This document shows positions 17,881-25,485 of a stretch of 56,164 nt of DNA, piece after piece. This stretch comes from Eubacterium sp. GTDB taxonomy: Bacteria > Bacillota > Clostridia > Lachnospirales > Lachnospiraceae. The notes below the pieces were generated by a model. The model ran no database searches. It saw only the letters and a list, made by a program, of their open reading frames with translations, and was not told where the DNA came from. The DNA is taken from positions 1-56,164 of the forward strand of contig JAILGP010000174.1 in the NCBI GenBank assembly GCA_024696635.1. The letters run 5' to 3'. Position 1 is the first letter of the stretch, and every line of letters begins with the position of its first letter. The translations under genes and the position numbers were made by a program.

Positions 17881-18582
17881 CTAAGCTTTTATCATAGTAC
17901 CGATTTTCTCTCCAGATACAGCTTTTATTATAGATCCCTCCTCATTAAGTCCGAAAAGAAGCATAGGCATATGATTCTCCATTGCAAGTACTGCGGAAGC
18001 AAGATCTATAACTCCAAGCTTCTTATCTACAATGTCAGACATCTTCATTGTGTCAAACTTCTTAGCGTCAGGATTCTTCTCAGGATCACTGTCATATACT
18101 CCGTCGATAGACTTTGCTGAAAGTATGATATCACACTTTGTTTCGATAGCTCTAAGTACAGTTGCCATATCTGTTGAAAAATATGGATGACTTGTTCCGC
18201 CAGCAAAAAATACAACATATCCCTCTTCCATATATTCTATTGCCTTATCTCTGACAAATGTTTCTGTAAGATCTCCTATGGCATAAGGAGATGTAATTTT
18301 ACACTTCATTCCTGCCCTTCTAAATGCATCTGCCGCATAGATACAATTCATAACAGTGGCAAGCATACCAATCTGATCAGCCTTTACCCTGTCCATTTCA
18401 TTTGAACTGCGGCCTCTCCAGAAGTTTCCACCACCTATTACTATTCCAACCTGGATTCCCTTATCAACAACCTTTTTTACTTCCAGGGCCACTCTTGTAA
18501 CCTCTTCATCAGAAAAGCCATGATGAGCATCTCCAGCCAGTGCTTCTCCACTGAGTTTAAGTAATATCCTATTAAGTTCCAT
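17881..18582 (-). CDS. pyrH: UMP kinase
   Basis: PyrH phosphorylates UMP to UDP in de novo pyrimidine synthesis. The 233-residue protein has the amino-acid-kinase fold: ILLKLSGEALAGDAHHGF at the start, GIVIGGGNFWRGR for phosphate binding, and FFAGGTSHPYFSTDMA and VYDSDPEKNPDAKKF for the nucleotide site. The ATG at 18582 has AAGGAG upstream. It heads the frr-uppS-cdsA-dxr-rseP-ispG-polC unit. The usual upstream rpsB-tsf pair is replaced by a bactofilin gene. Confidence 0.97.
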   Translation of the reverse strand: MELNRILLKLSGEALAGDAHHGFSDEEVTRVALEVKKVVDKGIQVGIVIGGGNFWRGRSSNEMDRVKADQIGMLATVMNCIYAADAFRRAGMKCKITSPYAIGDLTETFVRDKAIEYMEEGYVVFFAGGTSHPYFSTDMATVLRAIETKCDIILSAKSIDGVYDSDPEKNPDAKKFDTMKMSDIVDKKLGVIDLASAVLAMENHMPMLLFGLNEEGSIIKAVSGEKIGTMIKA

Positions 18583-18640
18583 TTTATTACTATCTCCTTA
18601 TAAAAGATTAATATTTTAAATTATACATAAATAAGCATCA

Positions 18641-18700
18641 AAATAAGGCTTATTCAAATAAAACTTATTTAAATAAAACTTATTTAAATAAGACTTATTC
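18641..18700. repeat. Four 15-bp near-palindromic units at the pyrH promoter region
   Basis: Four 15-bp units, AAATAAGGCTTATTC and relatives, start at 18641, 18656, 18671 and 18686. Each is itself nearly palindromic (AATAAG-CTTATT) and the junctions form CTTATTTAAATAA-type palindromes. They lie between the bactofilin and pyrH, immediately upstream of a TATAAT on the minus strand near 18622-18627. Position and symmetry are operator-like, but slippage alone could also make such an array. Confidence 0.85.
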
Positions 18701-18717
18701 ATTGTTCAATAATAAAA

Positions 18718-19233
18718 TTAATCCAGGCTTTCTATTTTCTCACTAAAATATTGATTAACATCCACCTGGGCATAGGTCTGTTCACACATACCATTCACTA
18801 TGGCACCACTGTTAATCTGAACATCTCTGGATTTAATATTTCCAACTACAACAGCAGTTGAATCAACCACCACGTCTCCCTTTACATCCACATCTCCCTT
18901 TACAGCTCCAGCTATAACGGCAGAGATAGCAGAGATATTACCCATGGTAACAGATCCGGCGCCGATTTTAACCATGCCCTTGGAAATGATTTCGCCCTCG
19001 ATATGAGCTCCACTTGTATAAAGTTCACCTGCGTTAATATTACCCAGTACACGGCCTCCGACCACCAGCTTTCCAGAGCAGCGGATATTTCCTTCTACCC
19101 TGCCTTCCATTTCTATATCACCATCAACATCAATATCACCACTGATAGTAGTTTCTCTTGTAATATATGTAGTATTCTCACTGAGGCCGGTAAGTTCTTC
19201 CTCACCCTTCAGTTCAAGTTCCAGTTGACTCAT
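18718..19233 (-). CDS. Bactofilin (polymer-forming cytoskeletal protein)
   Basis: A 171-residue bactofilin (DUF583). The core, from about residue 25, is a right-handed beta-helix built from short repeats with alternating small and hydrophobic residues, such as ISGDIDVDGDIEMEGRVEGN and GKLVVGGRVLGNINAGELYT, flanked by short unstructured ends as in the family. Bactofilins self-assemble into nucleotide-free filaments at the membrane and often scaffold wall enzymes. The ATG at 19233 is chosen because GGGGAGG lies 7 nt upstream, while the ATG at 19239 would be too close to it. It precedes pyrH, which is not a conserved neighbour. Confidence 0.93.
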   Translation of the reverse strand: MSQLELELKGEEELTGLSENTTYITRETTISGDIDVDGDIEMEGRVEGNIRCSGKLVVGGRVLGNINAGELYTSGAHIEGEIISKGMVKIGAGSVTMGNISAISAVIAGAVKGDVDVKGDVVVDSTAVVVGNIKSRDVQINSGAIVNGMCEQTYAQVDVNQYFSEKIESLD

Positions 19234-19286
19234 TATCATTCCTCCCCGACAAAATCATTCTCAGGTCAAATTAACCTCGTCCTCTT

Positions 19287-19315
19287 ATTCTAACATAGAA
19301 AGGATTAAGTTAAAA
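19287..19315 (-). promoter_or_regulatory. Candidate promoter for the bactofilin gene
   Basis: TTTTAA (19315-19310), 17 bp, then TAGAAT (19292-19287) on the minus strand, about 55 bp before the start codon. The -10 is good and the -35 weak. Confidence 0.35.
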
Positions 19316-19408
19316 CCAGATAATTAAAACATCAAACAAATAATTATTTTTTAATTTTATTGATTATTTTTGATTTCAAGCAATTTATTTAAGATTTTTT
19401 TATTATTT

Positions 19409-19550
19409 TTGTTATATTTTTACAATTAATTTATAACTCGTTAACAGTTTGTTCATTTTTTAGGTTTATATTCTAATCATAGATTTTTCATAACTCTCTC
19501 ACCCTATGAATAGTGTATCTAAGGCACCTCGTTTCGAGGTGCTTTTTTCT
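19409..19550 (+). ncRNA. Candidate plus-strand small RNA with its own promoter and terminator
   Basis: On the plus strand TTGTTA (19409-19414) and TATAAC (19432-19437) are separated by exactly 17 bp, giving an expected start near 19444. A near-perfect intrinsic terminator follows about 70 nt later: GCACCTCG, TTT loop, CGAGGTGC, then TTTTTTC. The transcript would be about 105 nt. No ORF with a Shine-Dalgarno lies inside. The terminator points in the direction opposite to every gene in the window, which is the main argument. No known RNA family is recognised; spurious antisense control or a relic are alternatives. Confidence 0.45.
19519..19547 (+). terminator. Plus-strand intrinsic terminator
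   Basis: GGCACCTCG pairs with CGAGGTGC around a TTT loop and is followed on the plus strand by six T residues. On the minus strand the same hairpin is followed by CTTAGATACAC, which has no U-run, so it cannot be an efficient terminator for the symporter gene. It therefore marks the end of a plus-strand transcript. Confidence 0.7.
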
Positions 19551-19555
19551 TTCTA

Positions 19556-21007
19556 TTATTCCGATATTCTATTTCTCACATTATCCAATGTTTCTATAAG
19601 TTCCTTTTCCGGTTGTGGAGTCACCAGACTTACTAATACTATAACCAGAAGTGTAATAAGCATAGATGGAAGTACTGAATTGACCCCCAGAATATCACAA
19701 AGACTGGCTCTACCCTCATTATGTACAAATAAAGTTGCATATTTAAATACAGGGACACTTATCATTCCTGTAACAAGACCTGCCATGCACCCATATCTGT
19801 TCATTCTTTTCCAGGAAAGAGATAATGTAACTGTAGGGGCCATAGAGCATCCTAAGGTCGCTATAAATACGAGTATAGCGTTTAGTGTAAGCTGCTTAAT
19901 ATATGCATTTACCAAAAATATAACTATACAGATAACTATAGAACAAACAAGCAAATTAATCCTGTCCTTTTTTCTGTTAAGTCTAACAAGCCTGCCCTTA
20001 TTTAATATATCCTCATACACACATACTATACAAAGATGAAGAGTTCCCTCTATAGTTACAAGGAATCCAATAACAAACAATACTATTAATAGAAATGCCA
20101 TAGAATTCCCTGCACTTCCGGATTCCTTAAGTCTGTCAAAAAGAAGACTGACATATTCAGAAAGGGAGCTTGTAAGTCTTGCAGGATATAGATAACCACG
20201 CGTTATTCCTCCAAAGCAGGCTGCGGCAATGAATTCTATTACCACAAATACCATCATGATTCTTCTTCCCCTGATTATGTATCTTGCCTTTTTTACCGTG
20301 AAAAATGTACTTAAAAAGAATGGTGTTCCTGCAGCCAGAAAACCCATTGAAATAAGAGAGATATAATCCTGAACCGTAAGAAATTTGCCATCATGATAAA
20401 GCACATTCATATAATCACTGACACTTCCGGTTATATCTATGGACATCATATTTTTGACAAGCTGATCTATTCCCACAGAAAAATACATATAGCTTGTAAG
20501 AATGACAAGTATCAGAAGTAATACTACAGCCTTATAAGGAGCAGATTTTGCTATTCCTCTCATACCAAAATACCCCACCTCAAAGGCTATAAGCATAATA
20601 ATTATAAATGAAATAATATTCTGATTACCCCCATAAATTTTGACTAATATATAGCCTAATTCCTTAAGCATAAATGCTATTATAACAATGGATAAAATAA
20701 GTATCTCCATAGCAGAAAAGACTCTTATATAATCTGTAGTACCCCCAAACCTTGAGCTTAAGTATCCAGGCAAGGACATAATCTCCTTGTCTCGTCTGGC
20801 ATATCTCATAAGCTTAAAGGAATGGTTACTCCATATAAGCATCATACAAAGGAGTACACCAAAATACTCCCAGAATATACCCGCCCCAAAAAGGTAGAGG
20901 TAAAACGGAAGTAGAATAACACCGGCAAAACCAGTTATAAATAAAGTTGATACAAGTCCCAGTTCAATAGGATTTAGATTTCCCAGTGAGAAGGTGCGTA
21001 TCTTCAT
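19556..21007 (-). CDS. Sodium:solute symporter family (SSS) membrane transporter
   Basis: A 483-residue membrane protein with about 13 hydrophobic segments, the usual SSS (PutP/PanF-like) number. SLPGYLSSRFGG after the second segment and the GFLAAGTPFFLSTFFTVKKAR block are typical of sodium-coupled symporters. The start ATG shares one base with the TGA stop of thiN (TGATG), so translation is probably coupled. That coupling suggests a substrate linked to thiamine, such as thiamine or a precursor, since SSS proteins have been proposed as thiamine-related transporters elsewhere. The sequence itself does not identify the substrate. Confidence 0.85.
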   Translation of the reverse strand: MKIRTFSLGNLNPIELGLVSTLFITGFAGVILLPFYLYLFGAGIFWEYFGVLLCMMLIWSNHSFKLMRYARRDKEIMSLPGYLSSRFGGTTDYIRVFSAMEILILSIVIIAFMLKELGYILVKIYGGNQNIISFIIIMLIAFEVGYFGMRGIAKSAPYKAVVLLLILVILTSYMYFSVGIDQLVKNMMSIDITGSVSDYMNVLYHDGKFLTVQDYISLISMGFLAAGTPFFLSTFFTVKKARYIIRGRRIMMVFVVIEFIAAACFGGITRGYLYPARLTSSLSEYVSLLFDRLKESGSAGNSMAFLLIVLFVIGFLVTIEGTLHLCIVCVYEDILNKGRLVRLNRKKDRINLLVCSIVICIVIFLVNAYIKQLTLNAILVFIATLGCSMAPTVTLSLSWKRMNRYGCMAGLVTGMISVPVFKYATLFVHNEGRASLCDILGVNSVLPSMLITLLVIVLVSLVTPQPEKELIETLDNVRNRISE

Positions 21008-21669
21008 CAGTCCCTAGTCTCCATAATGATCATATAATCCTGGCAGGAAATAATTCCCTTTTCCTGCTTTAGTTCGTTGCTGACCCCACGGGAATTATCG
21101 GCTGCCAGCCTAAAGTTTTCTATCTCATATTTGAAGCCCTTTTCAGTAAGGTCTCTAAGCTGGTCTCCATAGGGAAGTACCGAAACATAATGTCTCTTAT
21201 AATCACCGTCCCTATAATAGAAGCTTATATTTTTTGATATTTCAACCTCTCCACGAGCCACCCTTATACGATTTTTCTCATCAAGAATATATGCCTCAAT
21301 TTCTTCCTCTGCTGCAAGACGGAGCATTCTTATACAGGAAAGCTCATGGTCAAGCCTCCCGCCTGTTACCCCTATCATATATATTCTATCCGGTTTCATA
21401 TCAATAGCCATTCTAAGAGAATGCTCAGTATCCGAATCATCCTTTATAGGATTCAAAACCTGCTTATTATCAAGCTGACTTAGCTTCTTATCCTCTCCCT
21501 CCAGAAGAGAATCATAATCTCCCACTGACAGGGATATAGGAAGCCCCGCCTCCATAGCCGTAAGAGTTCCTCTGTCAACTCCTATTACAAAGGGATCCTC
21601 TATAGACTTATAAAGATTTATAAGCTGGTCCTTATTAACATTTCCACATGCAACAATTATTATTTCCAT
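21007..21669 (-). CDS. thiN: Thiamine diphosphokinase
   Basis: ThiN transfers pyrophosphate from ATP to thiamine, yielding ThDP. The 220-residue protein shows the family motifs: GVDRGTLTAMEAGLPISLSV with GDYDSL, NPIKDDSDTEHSLRMA and MIGVTGGRLDHELSCI for the nucleotide and metal site, and a C-terminal beta domain that binds thiamine. It starts 2 bp after rpe, as in the Bacillus rpe-thiN order, and its stop overlaps the symporter start. No ThDP riboswitch can fit between these genes. Confidence 0.93.
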   Translation of the reverse strand: MEIIIVACGNVNKDQLINLYKSIEDPFVIGVDRGTLTAMEAGLPISLSVGDYDSLLEGEDKKLSQLDNKQVLNPIKDDSDTEHSLRMAIDMKPDRIYMIGVTGGRLDHELSCIRMLRLAAEEEIEAYILDEKNRIRVARGEVEISKNISFYYRDGDYKRHYVSVLPYGDQLRDLTEKGFKYEIENFRLAADNSRGVSNELKQEKGIISCQDYMIIMETRD

Positions 21670-21671
21670 TA

Positions 21672-22331
21672 TTATTTTCTGTCCATTATATTTTTAAACT
21701 GAATCACATTATCACCTGTGTTGGGACCAAATATAGCCGAACCAGCAACTATAACATTGGCTCCTGCATCCAGTATACTTTCAAGATTATCAAGGCTTAC
21801 TCCTCCATCCACCTCTATATCAAGATTCAAGCCTCTTTCATCTGATATTCTTCTTAATTCTCTCAATTTTTGGTAGGTAGCTTCTATAAAGCTCTGGCCC
21901 CCAAATCCAGGATATACACTCATAGCAAGGACCATATCCACCTGGTCAAGAATATCTTCAATGGCCGATACAGGTGTGTCAGGACTTATAGCTACACCAG
22001 CCCTTATTCCTAAGTCTCTGATTTTTGCCAGGTCGCCCCTTATATCATCTGTTGCTTCATAGTGGATTGTAAGTCCCCATATTCCAAGCTTAAAGAATGT
22101 CTCAAGATATCTTATAGGATCTATTATCATGGCATGAACATCCAGCTTTGCATTCGGCACAGCCTTTTTCACATACTTTATAACAGGAGGCCCAAATGAT
22201 ATATTAGGCACAAAATTTCCATCCATTACATCCACATGAATTACATCCGTACCTGCCTCTGTTGCTATTTTAAGTTCCTTTTCCATATGTCCAAAATCTA
22301 CAGACAGCATAGACGGCGCCAGTATATTCAT
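21672..22331 (-). CDS. rpe: Ribulose-phosphate 3-epimerase
   Basis: Rpe interconverts ribulose 5-phosphate and xylulose 5-phosphate in the pentose phosphate pathway. The TIM barrel carries APSMLSVDFGHM, VIHVDVMDGNFVPNISFGPP with the catalytic Asp and metal ligand, LAMSVYPGFGGQSF, and IEVDGGVSLDN with the second Asp. The ATG at 22331 is chosen because AAGGAGGG lies 8 nt upstream and the protein then begins MNILAPSM as usual. In Bacillus rsgA lies between the PASTA kinase gene and rpe; here it is absent and a terminator occupies that gap. Confidence 0.96.
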   Translation of the reverse strand: MNILAPSMLSVDFGHMEKELKIATEAGTDVIHVDVMDGNFVPNISFGPPVIKYVKKAVPNAKLDVHAMIIDPIRYLETFFKLGIWGLTIHYEATDDIRGDLAKIRDLGIRAGVAISPDTPVSAIEDILDQVDMVLAMSVYPGFGGQSFIEATYQKLRELRRISDERGLNLDIEVDGGVSLDNLESILDAGANVIVAGSAIFGPNTGDNVIQFKNIMDRK

Positions 22332-22400
22332 CTCATAGCCCTCCTTCTTCAACATTATATATAACTACTTTATGTCACATTTCCTTTATTAAAACAAGCA

Positions 22401-22425
22401 GCGGCATCTACAAAGTAGAAGCCGC
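22401..22425 (-). terminator. Intrinsic terminator after the PASTA kinase gene
   Basis: GCGGC-TCTAC and GTAGA-GCCGC pair around a 3-nt loop with one internal mismatch; the minus-strand RNA continues TGCTTGTTTTAATAAA. It separates the kinase gene from rpe-thiN-symporter, which would then be a distinct transcript or depend on read-through. Confidence 0.7.
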
Positions 22426-22467
22426 CGATTATTTTAATAATAAATTATTGTTCCGGTTTAAAACAAA

Positions 22468-24750
22468 TTACTCACTTTCATAAGACAAAGTAAGAGACTT
22501 GCTATACATATTAGAGACATCATTTCCTTCAGCATCCACTACTGTAAATGAAACCGTTCCATTGTTATATTGGAGTCCTTCGGCTGCTCCGTTTACCTCA
22601 AATGTACTTCCCATCTGTGTTACTGTATATACCTGATGATAACCATCGTTATCATTTACGTATACAGATACAGTAACATTTGTAGAAATAAGTGTTTCAT
22701 CTGCTGTTGAAATAGTACCTGTTACAGTTCCCTTATATGTCTTTGATTCAGGACCATTACTTATTACTATATCAACTACCGTACCTTCTTTAACCTCAGT
22801 ATTGGCAGCCACAGACTGTCTTATAACCTGTCCCTCAGGAACATTTGAATCAAATTCATAAGTTACATTTCCAACTACAAGACTGTTTGCTTCAAGACTT
22901 CCTCTTGCTACAGCCTCTGTAAGTCCGGAAAGATCAGGAACACCAACTGTTTTTTCCTCCTGTCCCTGGCTGATATAAATTGTAATAGCCTCACCAGCCT
23001 TAAGCTTGCTTTCCGCAGCAGGATCAGTTTTTATAGCATGTCCATTTTCAATTTCTTCATCAAATTTATAGGATCTGGTTGGTTTAAAGCCCTGCTGTTC
23101 AAGTGTATTATAAGCAGTATCTTCATCCATACCTCTTACATCTGCAACAGTAAGTTCTTCCGCTCCAGCACTTACTGTTATTATGATCTTAGTATCCTTT
23201 GGAATATCTGTCTTAGGTTCTACATTCTGACTTATAACATAGCTTTGCTTAACATCAACGGAATATTCTTCTATAAATTCAAAATTATTAAGTCCAGCTT
23301 CCTTAAGATCCTTTTCAGCAGCCTTTTCACTAAGTCCGACTACATCTATCATGGATACACTGGCTACCGCTTCTGTAGTGGTTTCCGTCTCCGTCTCAGC
23401 TTCTGCTGTGGTTGTTACAGATGCACCCTCTGTGGTTTTCTCATCGTCACCACCCCTGCTTCCGAAGTCAAACCAGCCCATCATATTTCCTATAAGCACA
23501 AATACTATGATGGCTACTATAACTGCAGCAGCTATACCACCTATCATTACAGCTTTTTCAAGCTTTGGATCAACATCCTCTTCATCAGTATCTCTGTCAT
23601 CTACATCATCATAATCATCTTCCACCTTTTTAACACCATTCTTACTTGTTTTTCTAGGTGGAGCCTGCACCTGCGGTTCATCATCATAATAATCTTCATC
23701 CTGCTGATTAAGTAGAGCTTCTATTCTACTTCTATCAGGTCTGACCTCTGACGATTCAGGTTTCCTGGCCTGACCATTCGCATTACCAGCATAATGACCA
23801 GCCCCCTGATTTGTTCCATCCTCATAACCTCTTCTTGAACTTCCGTTCTTGATTTTAGCCATATCCTCCGGTGTAAACTGATGGGTAGGCGCTCCAGTTA
23901 CAGTTGAAGGAGCAACAATAATATCTATATTTGGATTATCTCTTACTCTATTAAGATCTGCAATAAGAGCAGCTGCTGTAAGATATCTTCTTTCAGGCTT
24001 CTTCTGAGATGCTTTCATAATAATCTTCTCGAAGCTTGGATAAATATCTGCATATAGCTGTCTTGGAGGTATCATATCATTCTGAATATGCATAAGAGCT
24101 ATAGCAACATTGGTATCCCCTTCAAAAGGAACCCTGCCGGTAACCATTTCATACATGGTAATACCAAGTGAATATATATCACTTCTCTCATCACTGTATC
24201 CGCCCCTTGCCTGTTCTGGTGATATATAGTGAACAGATCCTATACCAGTTGTGGACATAGTTGTTGATGTAGCAGCCTTGGCAATACCAAAATCAGTAAC
24301 CTTAATGTTACCACTCTTTGATACTATGATATTCTGTGGTTTTATATCTCTATGAATAACATGATGGTCATGAGCAGCCTCAAGTCCTGAAGCAATCTGA
24401 ATTGAAAAATCAATAGCCTGAGCCATACTTAGTCGTCCATTCAGATTGATATATTCCTTAAGTGTTATGCCCTCAACAAGCTCCATAACAATGAAATATC
24501 TTCCATCGTCTTCGCATACATCATATACACTTACAATATTAGGATGTGTAAGACCTGCTGATGATTGAGCCTCTGCTCTGAACTTTGAAACAAAATTCTG
24601 ATCAGAACTATAGTCAGATTTTAATACCTTGATTGCAACAAATCTTCTAAGTCTCTCGTCCTTAGCACGATAGACTGTAGACATTCCACCGGTACCGACT
24701 ACATCTATTATTTCATATCTATCATCAAGTATTGTTCCTGGTTTTAACAT
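22468..24750 (-). CDS. prkC: PASTA-domain Ser/Thr protein kinase (PrkC/Stk/IreK type)
   Basis: A membrane eukaryotic-like kinase of 760 residues. The kinase domain (1-270) has the glycine loop GTGGMSTVY, K41, HRDIKPQN with catalytic D135 and DFG at D153. A long acidic, charged linker (about 290-395) leads to one membrane helix (about 398-422). Outside the cell come three PASTA repeats (roughly 467-535, 536-601, 602-671), which in this family sense muropeptides or lipid II, and then an extra beta-rich domain of about 90 residues that ends the protein. The gene follows the PP2C phosphatase by 12 bp, the classic pair; IreB at 598-873 is a likely substrate. A Thr/Ser-rich activation loop (TSTTMSTTG) suits autophosphorylation. 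Confidence 0.96.
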   Translation of the reverse strand: MLKPGTILDDRYEIIDVVGTGGMSTVYRAKDERLRRFVAIKVLKSDYSSDQNFVSKFRAEAQSSAGLTHPNIVSVYDVCEDDGRYFIVMELVEGITLKEYINLNGRLSMAQAIDFSIQIASGLEAAHDHHVIHRDIKPQNIIVSKSGNIKVTDFGIAKAATSTTMSTTGIGSVHYISPEQARGGYSDERSDIYSLGITMYEMVTGRVPFEGDTNVAIALMHIQNDMIPPRQLYADIYPSFEKIIMKASQKKPERRYLTAAALIADLNRVRDNPNIDIIVAPSTVTGAPTHQFTPEDMAKIKNGSSRRGYEDGTNQGAGHYAGNANGQARKPESSEVRPDRSRIEALLNQQDEDYYDDEPQVQAPPRKTSKNGVKKVEDDYDDVDDRDTDEEDVDPKLEKAVMIGGIAAAVIVAIIVFVLIGNMMGWFDFGSRGGDDEKTTEGASVTTTAEAETETETTTEAVASVSMIDVVGLSEKAAEKDLKEAGLNNFEFIEEYSVDVKQSYVISQNVEPKTDIPKDTKIIITVSAGAEELTVADVRGMDEDTAYNTLEQQGFKPTRSYKFDEEIENGHAIKTDPAAESKLKAGEAITIYISQGQEEKTVGVPDLSGLTEAVARGSLEANSLVVGNVTYEFDSNVPEGQVIRQSVAANTEVKEGTVVDIVISNGPESKTYKGTVTGTISTADETLISTNVTVSVYVNDNDGYHQVYTVTQMGSTFEVNGAAEGLQYNNGTVSFTVVDAEGNDVSNMYSKSLTLSYESE

Positions 24751-24762
24751 ACTTTACCTCTT

Positions 24763-25482
24763 CTACACTGAAACTATTATTACGGAAATGTTATCATTTC
24801 CACCATAATAATTTGCTTTGCTAATTAATGATGTTACTGCATCATCCAGATCCTGGTTATCTTGAACGATATCCCTGATCTCATCATCCTCTACCATGTT
24901 GGATAAGCCATCCGAACAAAGGAGGATTCGGGTCCCTTCTCTCATATCTACCTCGAAAAAGTCCGGCATTGCCTCTTCTCTCGAACCCATTGCTCTAGTT
25001 ATTATATTCTTCTCCGGATGATTCCGGCCTTTATTTCTATCCAGTTGACCATTACGGATAAGTTCTTCCACCAAAGAATGATCCATGGTTATCTGCTTTA
25101 TATCGTCATCAACAATATAGAGTCTACTGTCCCCTATATTGGCAACATAAAGAGTCTTATTCATGACCACAGCGGCAACCATAGTAGTTCCCATTCCGAA
25201 CTTTTCCTTATCCTTGTCCGCTTCCTTATACAGTTCATTACTGGCATACACGAAGGCTCGCTTCAGAAGTGATATAGGACTTCTGATAGTGGACTTTCTT
25301 ATAAAGTCTATAACAACACTAATAGCATATCTGCTAGCAAAATCCCCGGCTGCATGTCCACCCATACCATCTGCTACAATATAGAGATTAGGAAGTGGTC
25401 CCACCGGTGTATCACTTACAAATATACTATCCTGATTATTACTTCGTTTTTTGCCCTTATCTGTTCTACCAATAGATATCAA
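24763..25482 (-). CDS. stp: PP2C-family protein phosphatase, PrpC/Stp type
   Basis: A 239-residue soluble Mn/Mg-dependent phosphatase. RTDKGKKRSNNQDSIFV, YIVADGMGGHAAGDFASR, NIGDSRLYIV, ILLCSDGLSNMVEDDEI and GGNDNISVIIVSV are the ordered PP2C motifs with the metal-binding aspartates. It reverses phosphorylation by the kinase encoded next. It begins 3 bp after rlmN, matching the Firmicutes order rlmN-prpC-prkC. Confidence 0.96.
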   Translation of the reverse strand: MISIGRTDKGKKRSNNQDSIFVSDTPVGPLPNLYIVADGMGGHAAGDFASRYAISVVIDFIRKSTIRSPISLLKRAFVYASNELYKEADKDKEKFGMGTTMVAAVVMNKTLYVANIGDSRLYIVDDDIKQITMDHSLVEELIRNGQLDRNKGRNHPEKNIITRAMGSREEAMPDFFEVDMREGTRILLCSDGLSNMVEDDEIRDIVQDNQDLDDAVTSLISKANYYGGNDNISVIIVSV

Positions 25483-25485
25483 TGG

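Larger units (their letters stand above)
19234..19555. other. 322-bp gene-free region
   Basis: No protein gene is supported between the bactofilin start and the symporter stop. It contains the candidate minus-strand bactofilin promoter (19287-19315) and a possible plus-strand transcription unit (promoter-like element 19409-19437, terminator near 19515-19545). The remainder is T-rich on the plus strand with no recognised motif. Confidence 0.7.

Noticed and set aside
21007-22467. ThDP riboswitch controlling thiN
   Set aside because: thiN starts 2 bp after rpe, and the 136 bp before rpe contain a terminator but no recognisable ThDP riboswitch core.
23038-23715. A 225-residue open frame on the plus strand
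   Set aside because: It lies opposite the low-complexity linker and first PASTA region of the kinase gene, has no homologous motif and is rich in Tyr/Ile/Ser from reverse-complemented acidic codons; it is a shadow frame.
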